The position numbers and the translations under genes were made by a program. A stretch of 64,000 bases of DNA from SKPH01 sp051748565. GTDB lineage: Bacteria; Bacillota; Dethiobacteria; DTU022. Position 1 is the first letter of the stretch, and each line of letters opens with the position of its first letter. The stretch covers positions 13,429 to 77,428 of the forward strand of contig JBNJHN010000002.1 in the NCBI GenBank assembly GCA_051748565.1, read 5' to 3'. The notes beneath the pieces were generated by a model. That model did no database searches and was not told the DNA's origin. It was given only the letters and a program-made list of their open reading frames with translations. Of this stretch, positions 17,903-26,685 are shown piece by piece.

Positions 17903-18409
17903 TTACTCTGCCGCGGGGGTAAATATTCTCGCGGCAAGTTCTTTGTCTATCATCAATATGCCATGTCCTTGTTCGCCCACCCGTTTGACTTTGCTTAGGA
18001 GCTTGTTCATGTTTGCTTCTTCTTCGACCTGCTCATCAATAAACCACTGCAGGAAACTGATGCTGGGGTAGTGTTTCTCTTCCTGGGCCAGGTTCATTAA
18101 TTCATTAATCAGGCTGCTGACCAGCTTTTCATGTTCCAGGGCCAGGGTGAATATTTCCTCTGCTGATTTAAAATCGCGCTTTGGATCTTTGAACCCGGTT
18201 ATTACAGCTTCTTCCCCCTGGTCATTGATAAAGTCGAAAAATTTCATGGCGTGAAACCTTTCTTCTTCAGCCTGGACGACAAAAAAATTAGCGAAACCAT
18301 CGAGATCTTCTTTCATGAAGTGGGCTGCCATTGCCAGGTAATAGTGGGCGGAGTAAAATTCGTGAGTAATCTGTTCGTTTAACTTGGCTAATAACTTATC
18401 AGATAACAT
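17903..18409 (-). CDS. ftnA: Ferritin (bacterial FtnA type)
   Basis: A 168-residue non-haem iron-storage protein. The four-helix bundle carries ferroxidase ligands in EQITHEFYSAHYYLAMA (Glu and Tyr of helix A), EEERFHAMKFFDFI (Glu-x-x-His of helix B), EHEKLVSSLINEL and FLQWFIDEQVEEE (helix C and D sites). The ordinary length and order indicate a functional 24-mer ferritin that oxidises Fe(II) and stores it, limiting Fenton chemistry. ATG 18409 follows AAAGGAGG. It has its own promoter (18431-18459) and terminator, so it is monocistronic. It is divergent from the formate dehydrogenase operon. Confidence 0.95.
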   Translation of the reverse strand: MLSDKLLAKLNEQITHEFYSAHYYLAMAAHFMKEDLDGFANFFVVQAEEERFHAMKFFDFINDQGEEAVITGFKDPKRDFKSAEEIFTLALEHEKLVSSLINELMNLAQEEKHYPSISFLQWFIDEQVEEEANMNKLLSKVKRVGEQGHGILMIDKELAARIFTPAAE

Positions 18410-18430
18410 GGTAATCCTCCTTTTCTTTAA

Positions 18431-18459
18431 ATTATATTACGTTTTGTGAATATATGCAA
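18431..18459 (-). promoter_or_regulatory. Ferritin promoter
   Basis: On the minus strand TTGCAT (complement of 18454-18459) and TATAAT (complement of 18431-18436) are separated by exactly 17 bases, a good housekeeping promoter about 20 bp upstream of the ferritin start. Confidence 0.7.
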
Positions 18460-18741
18460 GGCAATTAAGTTCAATCTTAATATACCAGATTTTGTCTTAA
18501 TGGTTTTGCACGGCTTCACCTGTTTGGATGAATAGTCTATTTTTCAGGCTAGACAGTCTATTGCGTCTTTTAATTTATGGTTTATTTTTGTGCATTTATG
18601 GCAGGATTCGCCTGTGTAGAAAGAGAATAACAGAAGGTCTGTTTATGTGAAAATTGAAGGGATCCAAAAAACAGGTTTTTATCTAAGACCAGCGCATTAT
18701 GTAATTGTATAACTAGAAAATGCAGTAAGGGGAGTGGTATC
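18460..18741 (+). other. Leader region between ftnA and the formate dehydrogenase operon
   Basis: This AT-rich stretch has no convincing ORF. It must hold the promoter of the nuoE-fdhA operon but no clear -35/-10 pair is visible. An 8-base direct repeat AGTCTATT occurs twice near 18534 and 18552, and TTGTGAATATATGCAA just to its left (18444-18459) only loosely resembles a Rex (NADH/NAD sensor) site. No riboswitch fold was recognised. The ribosome site GGGGAG precedes the operon start at 18742. Confidence 0.4.
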
Positions 18742-19215
18742 GTGGAAGAGCAACTCAATAATGTCTTTGCATCATATAAAGGGGAAAAGAATGAACTGAT
18801 TCCTGTTCTGCAGGATGTCCAGGAGGAAATCGGTTACCTGCCAGATGAAGCAATGCGAGAAGTGGCCCGTTTTGTAAGAGTGCCTGAAAGCAAGGTGTTC
18901 GGAGTGGCCACTTTTTATGCCCGTTTTCACCTCAAACCCCGGGGCGAGCATATTATCCGTCTTTGCTGCGGCACAGCCTGCCACGTTCGCGGAGCCAGCA
19001 GGGTTGCCGACAAAGTTAAAGATGTTCTTAAGGTTGGTGTGGGAGAGACAACTGAAGATTTGAAATACACCTACGAAGAAGTTGCCTGTATCGGTGCATG
19101 CGGATTGGCACCGGTAATGACCATCGACAAAGAAACTTTCGGTAAGCTCGATCCTGATAAAACAAAAAAAATCATTGAAACCTTCGGTGAAGTTTCAGAA
19201 GGGGGGCAGTTGTAG
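18742..19215 (+). CDS. NuoE-like [2Fe-2S] subunit of NAD-linked formate dehydrogenase
   Basis: A 157-residue thioredoxin-like ferredoxin of the NuoE/HoxE/24-kDa family. An N-terminal helical segment (about 1-70, with LQDVQEEIGYLPDEA and VFGVATFYARF) precedes the [2Fe-2S] fold with CCGTACHVRGA and CIGACGLAP giving the four cluster cysteines. GTG or ATG choice: GTG 18742 after GGGGAG. It is the first gene of an operon with a small Cys-rich gene, nuoF and a selenocysteine formate dehydrogenase, so it forms part of the NADH-oxidising/reducing module of that complex. Confidence 0.92.
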   Translation: MEEQLNNVFASYKGEKNELIPVLQDVQEEIGYLPDEAMREVARFVRVPESKVFGVATFYARFHLKPRGEHIIRLCCGTACHVRGASRVADKVKDVLKVGVGETTEDLKYTYEEVACIGACGLAPVMTIDKETFGKLDPDKTKKIIETFGEVSEGGQL

Positions 19216-19395
19216 GTGGAGAAATTTATCGATCCCTGTTGTGAAAAATGCTTTAATAGTAAGGAAAAACCCTGTGATCAGTTTGTGGAATGCTGCCTCG
19301 AAGGTCCGCTTTGCCATGAAAGTGAGCCCTGCAAAAAAGCGCGTGAAGCAATCGTCGAAAGATATTCACACAGCTTAGCTTTCCGGGAGCACTAA
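19216..19395 (+). CDS. Small Cys-rich protein between nuoE and nuoF
   Basis: A 59-residue frame starting at GTG 19216, directly after the nuoE stop, and ending 46 bases before the nuoF start. It has eight cysteines in the pattern CC-x2-C…C…CC…C…C (DPCCEKC, KPCD, ECCLEG, PLCHE, EPCKK), enough to bind one or two iron-sulfur clusters or zinc. It is in frame with good coding character and its start lies inside the nuoE 3' end (GGGGGGCAG serves as ribosome site, 19201-19206). I do not recognise the family. Its position suggests a subunit, assembly factor or electron carrier of the formate dehydrogenase complex. Confidence 0.65.
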   Translation: MEKFIDPCCEKCFNSKEKPCDQFVECCLEGPLCHESEPCKKAREAIVERYSHSLAFREH

Positions 19396-19441
19396 TTTTT
19401 TGTTTGACAATAATCTAATGATGAAAGGAGAGAGGACCAAC

Positions 19442-21283
19442 GTGTATGAAAGGCATATTTTGATCTGTGCTGGAACGGGCTGCATTTCGTCGGGTGCCCT
19501 GGATATACAAAATGTCCTGGTCGATGAGCTCAAAAAGCACGATCTCGAGGATAAAGTGCGTATCATAATGTCAGGATGTCACGGTTTCTGCGAAAAAGGA
19601 CCGATTTTTATTGTATACCCGGAAGATGTTTTCTACTGCGAAGTCAAAGCTGAAGATGTTCCTGAAATAGTGGAAGAATATCTGGTAAATGGCAATATGG
19701 TAGAACGGCTGCTATACAAAGATCCTGTTTCTGAAGAGACAGTCATTAACCACGACAAGATAATGTTTTACAGCAAACAAAAGCGTTTGGCCCTGCGAAA
19801 CTGCGGTGTTATTGATCCTGAAAATATTGATGAATACATTATCCGCGGCGGCTATATAGGCCTGAAAAAAGCATTGCAGATGGAGCCGATGGCGGTAGTT
19901 AACGAGGTTAAAAGCTCAGGCCTGCGTGGCAGGGGCGGTGCAGGATTCCCTACCGGGATGAAGTGGCAGTTTGGAAACAGCAGTCCCGGAGAAAAAAAAT
20001 ACGTTGTCTGCAATGCCGACGAAGGAGACCCCGGAGCTTTTATGGACCGGAGTATTCTCGAGGGTGACCCCCATGCGGTTCTCGAAGGCATGCTCATTGC
20101 CGGCCGGGCGATCAACGCTGACGAAGGCTATATATATGTTCGCTCCGAGTATCCCCTGGCGATTAAACGTCTGCGGACCGCCATTACCCAGGCTGAACAA
20201 TACGGTATGCTTGGAGAAAACATCTTAGATTTCGGCTTTAATTTTAAGGTAAAAATAAAGGAGGGTGCGGGTGCTTTTGTCTGTGGAGAAGAGACAGCAT
20301 TGCTTGCCTCAATCGAAGGGAAACGAGGCGTACCCCGCCATCGTCCTCCCTTTCCAGCTATAAAAGGACTCTGGGGTAAACCGACAATTATTAACAATGT
20401 TGAAACACTTGCCAATGTGCCTCTAATTATGCGCCGCGGAGCAGAAGAATTTGCATCTGTCGGTACAGAAGGCAGCAAGGGCACCAAGGTTTTTGCCCTG
20501 ACCGGTAAAGTTAACAACACCGGCTTGGTTGAAGTTCCTATGGGAATCTCAATTCGTGAAGTTGTTTTTGACATCGGCGGCGGTATCCGCTACGGCAAAA
20601 AATTTAAAGCCGCCCAGATCGGAGGACCTTCGGGAGGTTGTATTCCCGATGAGCATCTCGACCTGCCCATTGATTTCGATTCTCTTACCGCGGCAGGAGC
20701 AATGATGGGTTCAGGTGGCCTTGTCGTTGTTGATGAAGATACCTGTATGGTTGATATGGCCCGCTACTTTTTGAACTTTACTAAAAAAGAGTCGTGCGGA
20801 CAGTGTATTCCCTGCCGCCTCGGTACTACACAGATGTATAATATCCTTGAAGATATTACTGAGGGACGGGGAAAACCGGAAGATATTGATCTGCTCGAAG
20901 AACTGGCCACAGCGGTTAAGAAAGGTTCTATGTGCGGCCTGGGTCAGACAGCGCCTAACCCGGTTCTGACTACCCTGCGATATTTCCGCGATGAATACGA
21001 GGCTCACGTTATGGAGAAACGCTGTCCGGCCCTTGTTTGTAAAGCTCTGTTAAAATATAGTATCGATCCTGAAAAATGTATTGGCTGCCAGCGGTGTATT
21101 AAGGCCTGCCCGGTTGATGCCATCAGCGGAGAAAAGAAGGAACCGCATATTATTGACCAGGATAAATGTACCCGGTGTGCAGCCTGCTTCGAAGCTTGTC
21201 CGAAGAAGGTTCGCGCTGTGGAGGTCGTCTCTGAGGGACTGCCTGAAACAATAGAATTAGCAGTAAGCAAGGAGGGCAAATAA
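19442..21283 (+). CDS. NuoF-like NADH-binding subunit of formate dehydrogenase
   Basis: A 613-residue flavoprotein with three parts. An N-terminal thioredoxin-like [2Fe-2S] domain (about 1-90; CAGTGCISSG and CHGFCEKGP), the NuoF core binding FMN and NADH (GLRGRGGAGFPTG, NADEGDPGAFMDR, GEETALLASIEG) with the [4Fe-4S] motif ESCGQCIPCR, and a C-terminal 2x[4Fe-4S] ferredoxin domain (CIGCQRCIKACP and CTRCAACFEACP). This is the fused form found in electron-bifurcating hydrogenases and NAD-dependent formate dehydrogenases. GTG 19442 is chosen because AAAGGAG ends eleven bases upstream; an in-frame TTG 19400 has no ribosome site. Its stop overlaps the next start (TAATG). Confidence 0.93.
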   Translation: MYERHILICAGTGCISSGALDIQNVLVDELKKHDLEDKVRIIMSGCHGFCEKGPIFIVYPEDVFYCEVKAEDVPEIVEEYLVNGNMVERLLYKDPVSEETVINHDKIMFYSKQKRLALRNCGVIDPENIDEYIIRGGYIGLKKALQMEPMAVVNEVKSSGLRGRGGAGFPTGMKWQFGNSSPGEKKYVVCNADEGDPGAFMDRSILEGDPHAVLEGMLIAGRAINADEGYIYVRSEYPLAIKRLRTAITQAEQYGMLGENILDFGFNFKVKIKEGAGAFVCGEETALLASIEGKRGVPRHRPPFPAIKGLWGKPTIINNVETLANVPLIMRRGAEEFASVGTEGSKGTKVFALTGKVNNTGLVEVPMGISIREVVFDIGGGIRYGKKFKAAQIGGPSGGCIPDEHLDLPIDFDSLTAAGAMMGSGGLVVVDEDTCMVDMARYFLNFTKKESCGQCIPCRLGTTQMYNILEDITEGRGKPEDIDLLEELATAVKKGSMCGLGQTAPNPVLTTLRYFRDEYEAHVMEKRCPALVCKALLKYSIDPEKCIGCQRCIKACPVDAISGEKKEPHIIDQDKCTRCAACFEACPKKVRAVEVVSEGLPETIELAVSKEGK

Positions 21284-23955
21284 TGTCAGAGCTAATCACT
21301 CTCACCATAGATGACCTGGAGGTTCAAGCTGCTCCCGGCACCTCCATTTTAAGAGCAGCCCTGGATAACGGAATATATATTCCCCATCTGTGCGATCACC
21401 TAGATCTAACTTCAGTTGGTATCTGCCGGGTCTGCCTGGTAGAGATCGAAGGGCGCCGTCCCACGGTTTCCTGCATGACCCCTGTTGAAGAGGGTCTGAT
21501 CGTGCGCACCGCCAGTGAGGAATTGGATAAAACCCGCAGACTCAACCTGGAATTGTTAGTCCTAAACCACGATTACGACTGCCAGAACTGTGCCAAGAAC
21601 AGCAAATGCCAACTGCAGGAATTGACCCGTTTTATCGGCCTTGATGAAGATCGGATCAATTCAATGCGGAAACCTGAGCTTGCTATGCCTCTGGATGATT
21701 CCAACCCTTACTACCTGCGAGATATGAATAAATGTGTTTTATGCGGTATTTGTGTGCGAACCTGCGAAGAAATTCAGGGTGATGAATGTATCGATTTCAC
21801 TTTTCGCGGAATTGAAACCAGGATCGGTGTGCTTGGTGATAAGCCAATCATAGATTCCACCTGTGTAACCTGCGGAGAATGCGTTGTCCGCTGCCCGGTT
21901 GGCGCCTTGATTCCCCGGGAAGCGGTTGAACCAACTTATGAAGTCGAAACGGTATGCCCCTTCTGTGGTTGTGGCTGCGGTATATTAGTCGGAGCCAGGG
22001 GCGGCAAAATTGTCAGCTCAACAGCAGTCGATGATAGCCCATCAAGCGGCGGCAGTCTTTGCGTCAAAGGGCGTTTCGGACTTGGCTTTGTCAACTCTCC
22101 GAAGCGTTTGACAACACCGTTGATTCGCAAAGAAGGCAAACTGGTAGAAGCGAGCTGGGAAGAAGCACTCAGCTTAGTGGCGGGAAAGCTTGGCCAGTAT
22201 AAGGGCGGTCAGTTTGCCACTATTGCTTCTGCCAAGTGCTCCGTTGAAGATAACTATGTGTTGCAAAAATTTACGAGGGCAGTGATGGGAACAAATAATA
22301 TTGATCACTGTGCCCGTCTCTGACACGCTCCCACAGTGGCCGGTCTGGCCACTACATTGGGAAGCGGTGCGATGACCAATACCATTTCTGAGATTGGAGA
22401 CGCTGCATGTATCATAGCAATCGGCACCAGCACTACTGAAGCGCACCCGATTGTCGGCTACCAGGTTAAAAAAGCAGTTCGGCAGGGGGCAAAGTTAATT
22501 GTTGTCAACCCGCAGGAAGTTCCCCTGGTCCGTTTTGCCGATATATTCCTCCAGATAAAACCGGGCAGTGATGTGGCTCTTCTGATGGGTATGGCCAGGG
22601 CGATTATCGAAGAGGAGTTGCATGATCAAAAATATATTGAAGAGCGCTGTGAGGATTTTGATAAATTTAAGCAGTCCCTGGAAGAATACGCACCTGATTT
22701 TGTCAGCGATATTACCGGTGTTCCCTGGGAAAAGATAGCAGAAGCGGCTAAAATGTATGCTCAAAATAACCCAGCATCGATTTTATACTGCATGGGTATA
22801 ACCCAGCATTCACACGGCACTGATAACGTTATGGCCATAAGTAACCTGGCCCTGATCACCGGCAACCTGGGTCGTGCTGCAAGCGGGGTTAACCCCCTGC
22901 GTGGACAGAACAATGTCCAGGGTGCCTGCGATATGGGCTCACTGCCCAATGTTTTTACCGGTTATCAAAAAGTTGATAATCCTGAGGCTCGTGAGAAATT
23001 TGAGAAAGCCTGGGGTGTATACCTGAGCGGAGAGCCGGGTCTTACCCACACCGAGATTTTTGACGCAGCTTACAAAGGAGATATAAAAGCCCTTTACCTG
23101 GTTGGCGAGAACCCGGTTCTTACCGAAGCCAATGCTGCCCATGCGCAGGAAGCGATGGAGAAACTGGACTTTTTAGTCGTTCAGGATATCTTCCTTAACG
23201 AGACTGCGGCTATAGCTGATGTGGTCCTGCCGGCAGCATCATTAATTGAGAAGAACGGTACTGTGGTTAATACTGAAAGACGAGTACAGCGTATACGCAA
23301 AGTAATTGAACCGGTTGGAGAGGCAAAGCCTGACTGGTGGATAGTAAGTGCCATTGCCAACGAAATGGGTGCGGAAGGTTTTGCATATAACAGTGCTGAG
23401 GAGATCTTTAAAGAGGCTGCTTCTCTTACTCCAAGCTATGCAGGTATAAACTACGACAGATTAAAAGAGGGAAGTATTCAATGGCCCTGTCCGACGGAAG
23501 ATCATCCCGGGACACCAATTCTGCATACCGAGAAATTTAACACTCCTTCGGGCAAAGGCAAACTGGTACCGATTGTATACAGACCCTCGGAAGATTGCTG
23601 TGATTTCGATTTTCCACTGGTCCTGACCACGGAACGCAACCTTTACCAGTACCACAGCACTATGACCCGCTACTCCGAAGGGCTGGATGAACTGAGCGGT
23701 GGCGAACATATTATGATCAATCCGATTGACGCTGAAAAGATGGGTATATCTGACGGCGAAATGGTTGAAGTGAAATCGCGTCGTGGTGAACTAAAAGTTA
23801 AAGCAAAAATTACCCGGCGCAGTCAGAAGGGTGTCGCTTCACTCAGTTTCCACTTTGCTGAATGTCCGACCAACCTGCTGACCAGTGCGGCCCTGGACCC
23901 GGTATCAAAAACGCCCGAGACCAAGGTGTGTGCCATCAGTATCGAAAAAGCCTGA
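21283..23955 (+). CDS. fdhA: NAD-dependent formate dehydrogenase catalytic subunit, selenoprotein
   Basis: An 890-residue molybdo- or tungstoenzyme that interconverts formate and CO2. The frame is interrupted by one in-frame TGA at 22321-22323, read as selenocysteine 347 within HCARL-U-HAPT, the invariant active-site position of formate dehydrogenases. Domains: NuoG-like [2Fe-2S] (residues 1-80, CDHLDLTSVGICRVC), His-Cys [4Fe-4S] (HDYDCQNCAKNSKC), two [4Fe-4S] (CVLCGICVRTC, CVTCGECVVRCP), the cofactor-domain [4Fe-4S] (CPFCGCGCG…C), then bis-MGD domains and the C-terminal dinucleotide-binding domain. A SECIS hairpin with a GGUCU loop follows the UGA. With the NuoE and NuoF subunits it makes a soluble NADH-linked complex. 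A strong terminator follows at 23979. Confidence 0.95.
22321..22353 (+). promoter_or_regulatory. Selenocysteine UGA and SECIS hairpin in fdhA
   Basis: TGA at 22321-22323 is followed by a perfect 7-bp stem, AGTGGCC (22335-22341) with GGCCACT (22347-22353), capped by loop GGTCT (22342-22346). The GGUCU apical loop and the distance from UGA match the known bacterial SECIS of E. coli fdhF that recruits SelB. This implies that the organism has SelA/B/C/D elsewhere. Confidence 0.93.
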
Positions 23956-23978
23956 ATAAGTGTATTCATTATATTTCA

Positions 23979-24021
23979 GGGGGGAGTTTCCCGGTCAGGA
24001 GAACTCCCCCCTTCTTTTTCA
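23979..24021 (+). terminator. Terminator of the formate dehydrogenase operon
   Basis: GGGGGGAGTT (23979-23988) pairs perfectly with AACTCCCCCC (24002-24011) around a 13-base loop and is followed by TTCTTTTTC. A strong intrinsic terminator 23 bp after the fdhA stop. Confidence 0.9.
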
Positions 24022-24044
24022 TTTTTTTATCCGCCATTACCTCA

Positions 24045-24341
24045 TCATGAACATGAATAAGAAAGGGATGAAAGTATTAATCGATAGAAATCGGCACAGG
24101 TGCAGCAGAGATACCTTATATTGTCTGCAACAGTGATACCGATGAAGACTAAAAGCAGGTCTAACAAGCGCGGCGAAAGTTTGCTTACCGGCACATCGGC
24201 CACCGAAATAGAGGCCACGAATATAGTTGATCCAACCAGCAGGCCGGCAGGAACCCCCAGCCATTCCAACAGCAGGCCACCCACTGAAGCTATTAATAAG
24301 GTTATCAGAATTCTAAACCAGGATTCTCTAAATGAAAACAT
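24045..24341 (-). pseudogene. Truncated AbrB-type transporter half (N-terminal part)
   Basis: This minus-strand frame begins as the N-terminal half of an AbrB-duplication membrane protein (LLLEWLGVPAGLLVGSTIFVA, then SPRLLDLLLVFIGITVADN). After about residue 75 the sequence stops making sense in frame; a membrane-helix-like continuation (FLSINTFIPFLFMF) is found in another frame and ends at a stop at 24037, so there is a frameshift and a truncation. The family's C-terminal half is missing. It follows another broken AbrB-like piece at 24381-24865 in the same direction, so the whole locus looks decayed. Confidence 0.6.
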
Positions 24342-24380
24342 GATGCTGGAAAGTGCCTTCTGATTAAAATATTTGTTGGA

Positions 24381-24865
24381 TCAATTGCCGTATAATCCAG
24401 TTATCTTAAGGAAAGTTATACCGTCAAAATTAATCCTTTTTTTGACGGGGGCAATGCTGTTGTTACACTGGCTCTTTGGCGGTTTTTTTGAACTGCGGGT
24501 TTCCCGTTCCTCGAGCCATTTAAGCAGTAATGGAAAGATTAGGATAGTGCCAAGCATCCGAATCATATGCATGACGATAATCACTGTAACTCCTGCACCG
24601 GAAGCAAGGGCGATAACAGTTATCTCGGGCAGACCACCCATACTTGCCGAAAGCATTGCCGTGTAGAGAACCATCGCGGAATAACAGGTCAAAAAAACCC
24701 GATCAAAAATACTATTGAAAGAGCCCATGCGATAATTATGACTGCTGAGACAGCCATGGGCTTGAGTTCGCGCACCGTGTTCCTATTCAGCATTGAGCCA
24801 ACAAATATGCCGATAATAATCTGTGTTGCAGGAAATAAAAAATCAGGTGAAGTCGGTAGTTCCAC
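24381..24865 (-). pseudogene. Frameshifted AbrB-type transporter half (C-terminal part)
   Basis: Read from GTG 24865 on the minus strand, the frame encodes FPATQIIIGIFVGSML and several helices, then hits TGA immediately after a run of seven T. With one more T the frame continues directly into the well-conserved C-terminal family segment (SASMGGLPEITVIALASGAGVTVIIVMH), which ends at 24381. The N-terminal helix pair of the family is absent. A homopolymer slip, either real or a sequencing error, together with the missing start, makes this a probable pseudogene of the AbrB-duplication (putative small-molecule exporter) family. Confidence 0.6.
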
Positions 24866-25088
24866 CTATTATATTATATCACTTGCAAGCTTACTCTTCC
24901 CATCTGCCCTGCTTCGTTCACACTGAACTATATTAATTTCCCGCCGTCCACACTAATTTAAAATGACAATCTTTCCTATGTCATTCAATTTGTCAGTAAT
25001 AATTTCCGGGTGAGCAGTTTAAATAATATGATATAATTAAACCTGCCCGGTCATAAGCAGTCGGAAGAGAGGCAGGAATTGCAGCTTT

Positions 25089-25766
25089 ATGTTTCCTTTA
25101 CGCGATACAATTACTTATCACGGCACCACTCTTGCTACAATCGGCCTGATAATTCTAAATGGTATTGCTTTCTTATATCAGTTTTCTCTGGGGATTGATG
25201 CGTTTCCGGAGATATTTTTTACTTTTGGTTTCACTCCCGAACTTTTCTTTCAGGATCCCATTGGTGAATATTGGACTATATTCACAAGTATGTTTGTTCA
25301 CGGTTCATTTTTCCACCTGTTGAGTAACATTTGGTTCCTCTGGGTATTTGGCCCTGCTGTTGAAGGCCGGCTCGGATTCTTCCGCTTCATGTTTCTTTAT
25401 CTGCTTGCAGGCATTGCTGCTGCACTTATGCAGGGTTTATCACTGCCTGAGAGCACGATTCCCATGGTCGGAGCCTCCGGGGCCGTATCAGGCATTCTTG
25501 GCGCCTATCTGATCCTATTTCCCCGGGCCAGAGTGCTAACTATCATTCCGCCTTTATTCTTCTTTTTCTTCTGGCTGCCTGCGCCGATATACTTAGGTTA
25601 TTGGATATTGATCCAATTTGTTTATGTTTTTTACGAGGTGGTTGGTATAGCCTGGTGGGCTCATATCGGAGGGTTTTTTCTCGGCCTGGTGCTGGTCTTG
25701 ATTATGAGACCCAAAAGGCATTACCGCGCCGACCCCTTTTGGGAATGCTGGCGGGACTACTGCTAG
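25089..25766 (+). CDS. Rhomboid-family intramembrane serine protease
   Basis: A 225-residue six-helix membrane protease. Family features: HGSFFHLLSNIWFLWVFG (loop 1/helix 2), VEGRLG, the catalytic serine in VGASGAVSGILGAY and the partner histidine in WWAHIGGFFLG; together these form the Ser-His dyad. Length and topology are those of the basic bacterial rhomboid without extra domains. It would cleave membrane-protein substrates within the bilayer. ATG 25089 is preceded by GGCAGGAA, and a TATAAT lies at about 25032. It is followed 67 bp later by another unusual membrane-associated protease of the SDH type, a suggestive pairing. Confidence 0.92.
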   Translation: MFPLRDTITYHGTTLATIGLIILNGIAFLYQFSLGIDAFPEIFFTFGFTPELFFQDPIGEYWTIFTSMFVHGSFFHLLSNIWFLWVFGPAVEGRLGFFRFMFLYLLAGIAAALMQGLSLPESTIPMVGASGAVSGILGAYLILFPRARVLTIIPPLFFFFFWLPAPIYLGYWILIQFVYVFYEVVGIAWWAHIGGFFLGLVLVLIMRPKRHYRADPFWECWRDYC

Positions 25767-25833
25767 CCGGTCTGGAAGAAAGGGCTTTTGGATATTTGTC
25801 AACAAATCGATCTGAAGCAAGGAGGTCACTTTT

Positions 25834-26667
25834 ATGGAGAATATTTCTCAACTTTTCTGGCTATTCATAATTATTATGGCGCTGACGCCCTACCTGCAGC
25901 AGCAGATCCTGCGCTCTGCACGCACTCGTAAGATAATTGAGCTTGAGCGCAAGCGCGGCAGTCGCGTTATCACCCTGCTTCACCGCCAGGAAGCGGTAAG
26001 CCTGCTTGGTATACCGTTGACACGTTACATTAATATTGAAGATTCGGAGCAGGTATTGACGGCTATTCGTCTGACTGATAAAGATGTACCCATTGATTTG
26101 ATTGTCCATACTCCCGGCGGTTTGATCCTTGCATCCGAGCAGATTGCCGAAGCCCTATTGCGTCACCCCGGAAAAGTTACTGTCTTCGTGCCCCATTATA
26201 CAATGTCCGGTGGTGCGCTCATAGCTATGGCTGCTGATGAACTGGTCATGGATGAAAATGCTGTCATTGGCCCGCTCGATCCCCAGCTTGGCCAATATCC
26301 TGCCGCTTCACTGGTTAAAGTCCTCGAATCAAAAGAAATGAAAGATATCGATGACCAGACCATCATACTGGCAGATGTTGCCAGTAAAGCCTTGCGTCAA
26401 GTGAAGAGTACTGTTAAATGTCTGCTTGCCAAGCATATGGACGAGGAGAAGGCTGAAGAAACTGCTGAAATACTAACCCAGGGGATCTGGACTCACGATT
26501 ACCCAATTGATGTTCAGCAAATTGCCGAGTTAGGTATTAATGTAAACACCAATATGCCTGCAGAAATTTACAACTTAATGAGCATGTACCCTCAGCCACG
26601 CACAGCCAGGCCGAGTGTTGAATACAGCCCCGGCCCGGTTTACCCTTCGGGTCCGAGTGACAAATAA
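25834..26667 (+). CDS. SDH-family Clp-fold serine protease (DUF114 type)
   Basis: A 277-residue protein of the SDH (Ser-Asp-His) protease family, a ClpP/SppA-related fold. An N-terminal membrane helix (residues 6-24) is followed by the crotonase-like core: LIVHTPGGLILASEQIA, the nucleophile in HYTMSGGALIAMAAD and a Asp in IGPLDPQLG; a His in WTHDYPID may complete the triad. ATG 25834 follows AAGGAGG. The C-terminus is Pro-rich (PSVEYSPGPVYPSGPSDK). The role in the cell is unknown; the position next to a rhomboid protease suggests membrane-protein turnover. Confidence 0.85.
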   Translation: MENISQLFWLFIIIMALTPYLQQQILRSARTRKIIELERKRGSRVITLLHRQEAVSLLGIPLTRYINIEDSEQVLTAIRLTDKDVPIDLIVHTPGGLILASEQIAEALLRHPGKVTVFVPHYTMSGGALIAMAADELVMDENAVIGPLDPQLGQYPAASLVKVLESKEMKDIDDQTIILADVASKALRQVKSTVKCLLAKHMDEEKAEETAEILTQGIWTHDYPIDVQQIAELGINVNTNMPAEIYNLMSMYPQPRTARPSVEYSPGPVYPSGPSDK

Positions 26668-26685
26668 TTAGAAGGAATAATATTA

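Noticed and set aside
18444..18459. Rex operator between ftnA and the formate dehydrogenase operon
   Set aside because: TTGTGAATATATGCAA matches the Rex consensus only partly and overlaps the ferritin -35; too weak to annotate.
18742..23955. The nuoE/nuoF cluster as an electron-bifurcating [FeFe] hydrogenase
   Set aside because: The catalytic subunit has selenocysteine and molybdopterin motifs and no H-cluster cysteine motifs, so it is a formate dehydrogenase.
24690..24710. TGA in the AbrB-like frame as a possible selenocysteine codon
   Set aside because: The protein continues in a different reading frame after the seven-T run, so this is a frameshift, not a read-through UGA; no SECIS hairpin follows.
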